Source of the DNA: CAZCVI01 sp964502145
Lineage (GTDB): Bacteria; Acidobacteriota; Aminicenantia; UBA2199
NCBI GenBank assembly: GCA_964502145.1
Contig: CAZCVI010000117.1
Location: 1 to 18,229, forward strand
Length of the DNA: 18,229 nt
Direction of reading: 5' to 3'
Positions 16,239-18,229 of the stretch are shown in pieces. Each line of letters opens with the position of its first letter. The first letter of the stretch is position 1. Under the pieces are notes generated by a model. The model was not told where the DNA came from. It saw only the letters and a program-made list of their open reading frames with translations, and did not search any database. The translations under genes were made by a program, and so were the position numbers.

Positions 16239-16342
16239 TATCACCACCAAATAAACCCTGGTGACGATAGATAGTTCTCTGTATGTGCAGGTAAAACTTC
16301 CTGGTGGGTTTTTAAGCCACCATGTTTGGTTAGAAAAAGGAG
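16239..16342 (+). promoter_or_regulatory. Foldable 5' leader with competing pairings
   Basis: TGGTGG (16302-16307) can pair with CCACCA just downstream (16317-16322, 9-nt loop) or with an upstream CCACCA (16244-16249). CTGGTG (16258-16263) can also pair with the upstream element, with CTATC/GATAG (near 16238 and 16266) closing that stem. The helices are mutually exclusive in part, and the downstream one ends 14 nt before the AAGGAG (16337-16342). No known riboswitch class was recognised. Confidence 0.4.
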
Positions 16343-16349
16343 CTTTGTA

Positions 16350-18119
16350 ATGAAACAATCAATACATGTCAGGTCAGAGCAACCGCAATTACAGTCCAAT
16401 GGTCGTCATGCAACCCGTGTTACGTCACCACGTTTCTTCAATGATAATAGCCCCGCTGGTTTGGCGCAGCGCAAGAATATCCAGATGATGACCAGTAGTC
16501 CACAGGTTGTGGCACAACGAGCGCAAATGGAAAAAATACAAAATAGTCCACTGATGCAAAAACAACGGGAACAAATAGCTGTAATAACCAATGCCAATGC
16601 GCAAAACAAAAATAATATACAGCGGCAATCAAAAACAGCGGAAACTCCACCAGTCAATCATACTGGTTTACCAGATCATCTAAAAACCGGGATTGAAAGC
16701 CTATCGGGTTTGTCCATGAATGATGTAAAAGTCCACTATAACTCGGATAAACCGGCGCAATTGCAAGCTTTGGCTTATACCCAGGGTAATGATATTCACG
16801 TCGCCCCCGGGCAAGTACATCATTTGCCCCATGAAGCGTGGCATGTTGTGCAACAACGGCAAGGAAGAGTGGCTCCTACCATGCAGGCCAGAGGTCAAGC
16901 CATCAATGATGATCACGGGTTGGAACAGGAAGCAGATACGATGGGCGCGAAAGCCAAACAATTGCAGGTCGCACCATCTACAACAATAGAAGAGAAATCC
17001 AATGGCACGACTCAACAAAAAGTAGTGCAACGAAAGTGGGTGAGTTTATTGGAAAATGGATCCTTAAATACAGAGCAACGCCAGCTTGTAAATACTATCT
17101 ATCAGGAAAGTCCAATCAAAGCCTATATCCAGATGCTAAAATTTCTTGGCGATACCGAAAAGTTGAATTATATAAGTCAGGTTGATTGGTCTGAAGCATC
17201 CATATCCGCTGTGAACAAAGCCATCAGTGGCACTATCGAAGATTTGGGGTATTTTTCCACCTCATATTTATTTACTCGTATTGAAGACGTCGTGGTATTT
17301 TTCATCCCGGAAATAGAACATGGGGAGGAGCATAACATTGAAGTTACCGCTGAAGTCGATGAATCTGATCATGGTCCTATGACAGGGGGCGCCCCTGAAG
17401 AAATTATCGACTGGGACGAGTTGGAACCTGAAGGAATGTCGCGTTTGAGCAAGGCAAAAGATATGTTCGGCACCCCGGTACTATTTAACCTGTTCCTCAA
17501 TCTCGTGCAATATCACTGCAAAAAAGCCGGGGTGGGTTTACCCGATCAGCTTGATAAAAGGTATTTACTTTGGTTGAAATCCGGTGTTTTTACCCGGTCG
17601 CAGTTTAAACAATTACTGGGGATCACCCCTTTGTCTGGAGATGATACAAAACAAATTATTCAAATGGCACGCACGCCTAATACCTATTCTTTTAATGGCG
17701 ATTATACCGGTGCTTCTAATGGGTTTAATTACGACAATGTCATTTATTATCGTGATGGATATGGTAGTATTGATTTTACGAAGAATCCCAAATCGATTGT
17801 GGCCAATTACAACAAGGCGGAAGGTGCAAAAATAAAATCCGCCAGCATACAATGGGTGAACCCGCAGGATTCCTCTTCGGAAATACAATTGAGCAATGAT
17901 TTGAAGGATAAAACCAAAGGGGTAATGCCCTCTGGCACCAAAGTGACATTAAGAACCGCCACACGCCCGCAGCATTTCGCTATTGCCGATATGCTTTTTC
18001 CTAATAGTCGGACCGGCACCTGGACCTGGCATCATCTCACCTCCAAGTACAAGATGGTGTTGGTCGATATGACTGTCCATGCCAAACAGGGTCACAATGG
18101 CGGCGTGTATATTTGGTAA
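16350..18119 (+). CDS. DUF4157 eCIS-type effector with C-terminal WHH nuclease domain
   Basis: A 589-aa modular toxin-like protein. The start is ATG 16350 because AAGGAG (16337-16342) is spaced 7 nt from it; an in-frame TTG at 16326 has no such site. Residues 20-90 carry the linker usual before DUF4157 (DNSPAGLAQRK, SSPQVVAQRAQ). DUF4157 spans about 104-202, with LPDHLKTGIESLSGLSMNDV, HEAWH (161-165) resembling a zinc-protease motif, and EQEADTMGAKA. DUF4157 is known as a marker of cargo for extracellular contractile injection systems. The middle has no recognised fold. The C-terminus (about 545-589) has WHH (560-562), His577, His582 and a terminal NGGVYIW, matching the WHH branch of HNH/Endo VII toxin nucleases. 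No signal peptide is seen. No immunity gene or injection-machine gene is present in the window. Nuclease activity is inferred. Confidence 0.85.
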   Translation: MKQSIHVRSEQPQLQSNGRHATRVTSPRFFNDNSPAGLAQRKNIQMMTSSPQVVAQRAQMEKIQNSPLMQKQREQIAVITNANAQNKNNIQRQSKTAETPPVNHTGLPDHLKTGIESLSGLSMNDVKVHYNSDKPAQLQALAYTQGNDIHVAPGQVHHLPHEAWHVVQQRQGRVAPTMQARGQAINDDHGLEQEADTMGAKAKQLQVAPSTTIEEKSNGTTQQKVVQRKWVSLLENGSLNTEQRQLVNTIYQESPIKAYIQMLKFLGDTEKLNYISQVDWSEASISAVNKAISGTIEDLGYFSTSYLFTRIEDVVVFFIPEIEHGEEHNIEVTAEVDESDHGPMTGGAPEEIIDWDELEPEGMSRLSKAKDMFGTPVLFNLFLNLVQYHCKKAGVGLPDQLDKRYLLWLKSGVFTRSQFKQLLGITPLSGDDTKQIIQMARTPNTYSFNGDYTGASNGFNYDNVIYYRDGYGSIDFTKNPKSIVANYNKAEGAKIKSASIQWVNPQDSSSEIQLSNDLKDKTKGVMPSGTKVTLRTATRPQHFAIADMLFPNSRTGTWTWHHLTSKYKMVLVDMTVHAKQGHNGGVYIW

Positions 18120-18173
18120 TAAATAAGGAACTATTCCAAATATTATTTTCTACTCATCTGAATTTTGTCGTAG

Positions 18174-18212
18174 AGTATCTATTCAGTTTTTTGGACGGCA
18201 CTATCCTTCCCC
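18174..18212 (-). repeat. Inverted partial copy of left-end repeat sequence
   Basis: The 20-mer CAAAAAACTGAATAGATACT on the minus strand (18193-18174) is identical to 390-409 on the plus strand. GGGGAAGG follows at similar spacing in both places (18212-18205 and 373-380). This element continues toward the window edge in the opposite orientation to copies A and B. No gene is seen in 18120-18229. Confidence 0.65.
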
Positions 18213-18229
18213 GCCAAAAAATCTCTCCC

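Noticed and set aside
16326..16349. Upstream TTG start of the DUF4157 gene
   Set aside because: The AAGGAG site lies inside this extension and is correctly spaced for ATG 16350; nothing suitable precedes the TTG.

Overview
The window comes from a Gram-negative (diderm) bacterium. It carries a periplasmic adaptor with a lipoprotein-type N-terminus and two inner-membrane RND pumps, strong AGGAGG-type ribosome binding sites and good sigma70-type promoters. The phylum cannot be fixed from the sequence. The combination of M64 peptidase, DUF4157 protein and repeat-rich intergenic DNA would suit an Acidobacteriota/Aminicenantia-like or another non-proteobacterial lineage, but that is a low-confidence guess. 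No rRNA, tRNA, CRISPR array, transposase or integrase was found.

Layout: (1) 1-725 is gene-free. It holds a 21-bp tandem array, a ~245-bp dispersed repeat (tail copy A), a hairpin and a MITE-like palindromic element. (2) 726-8835 is an RND efflux operon: one adaptor and two different permeases, with no outer-membrane factor. The first permease carries an unusual membrane-rich insertion. (3) 8836-10595 is a period-9 palindrome, a consensus promoter, a small overlapping leader ORF and a secreted M64 metallopeptidase. (4) 10685-11755 is an ACR3-type arsenite exporter. It converges on a monofunctional catalase (13376-11865, minus strand), with a perfect 12-bp hairpin between them. (5) 13377-14484 holds the catalase promoter, a weak ORF, an 18-unit 21-bp tandem array and tail copy B. 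(6) 14485-18119 holds a minus-strand AAA ATPase followed by a short, probably truncated TOPRIM-like gene. Divergent to them is a DUF4157 protein ending in a WHH-type HNH nuclease, which looks like an eCIS/polymorphic-toxin effector. A second MITE copy and a foldable 5' leader lie between. (7) A small inverted copy of left-end repeat sequence lies at 18174-18212.

The genes make sense as stress-response and export cargo (efflux, arsenite, peroxide), plus a conflict cassette (ATPase/TOPRIM-like pair and nuclease effector). The cargo blocks are separated by related repeats. The repeat system is the least ordinary part of the window. Two loci share the same tail and the same 21-bp period but have different repeat-unit sequences. 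A second family of palindromes is built from 9-bp units and occurs three times, two of them as TIR-bounded MITE-like elements.
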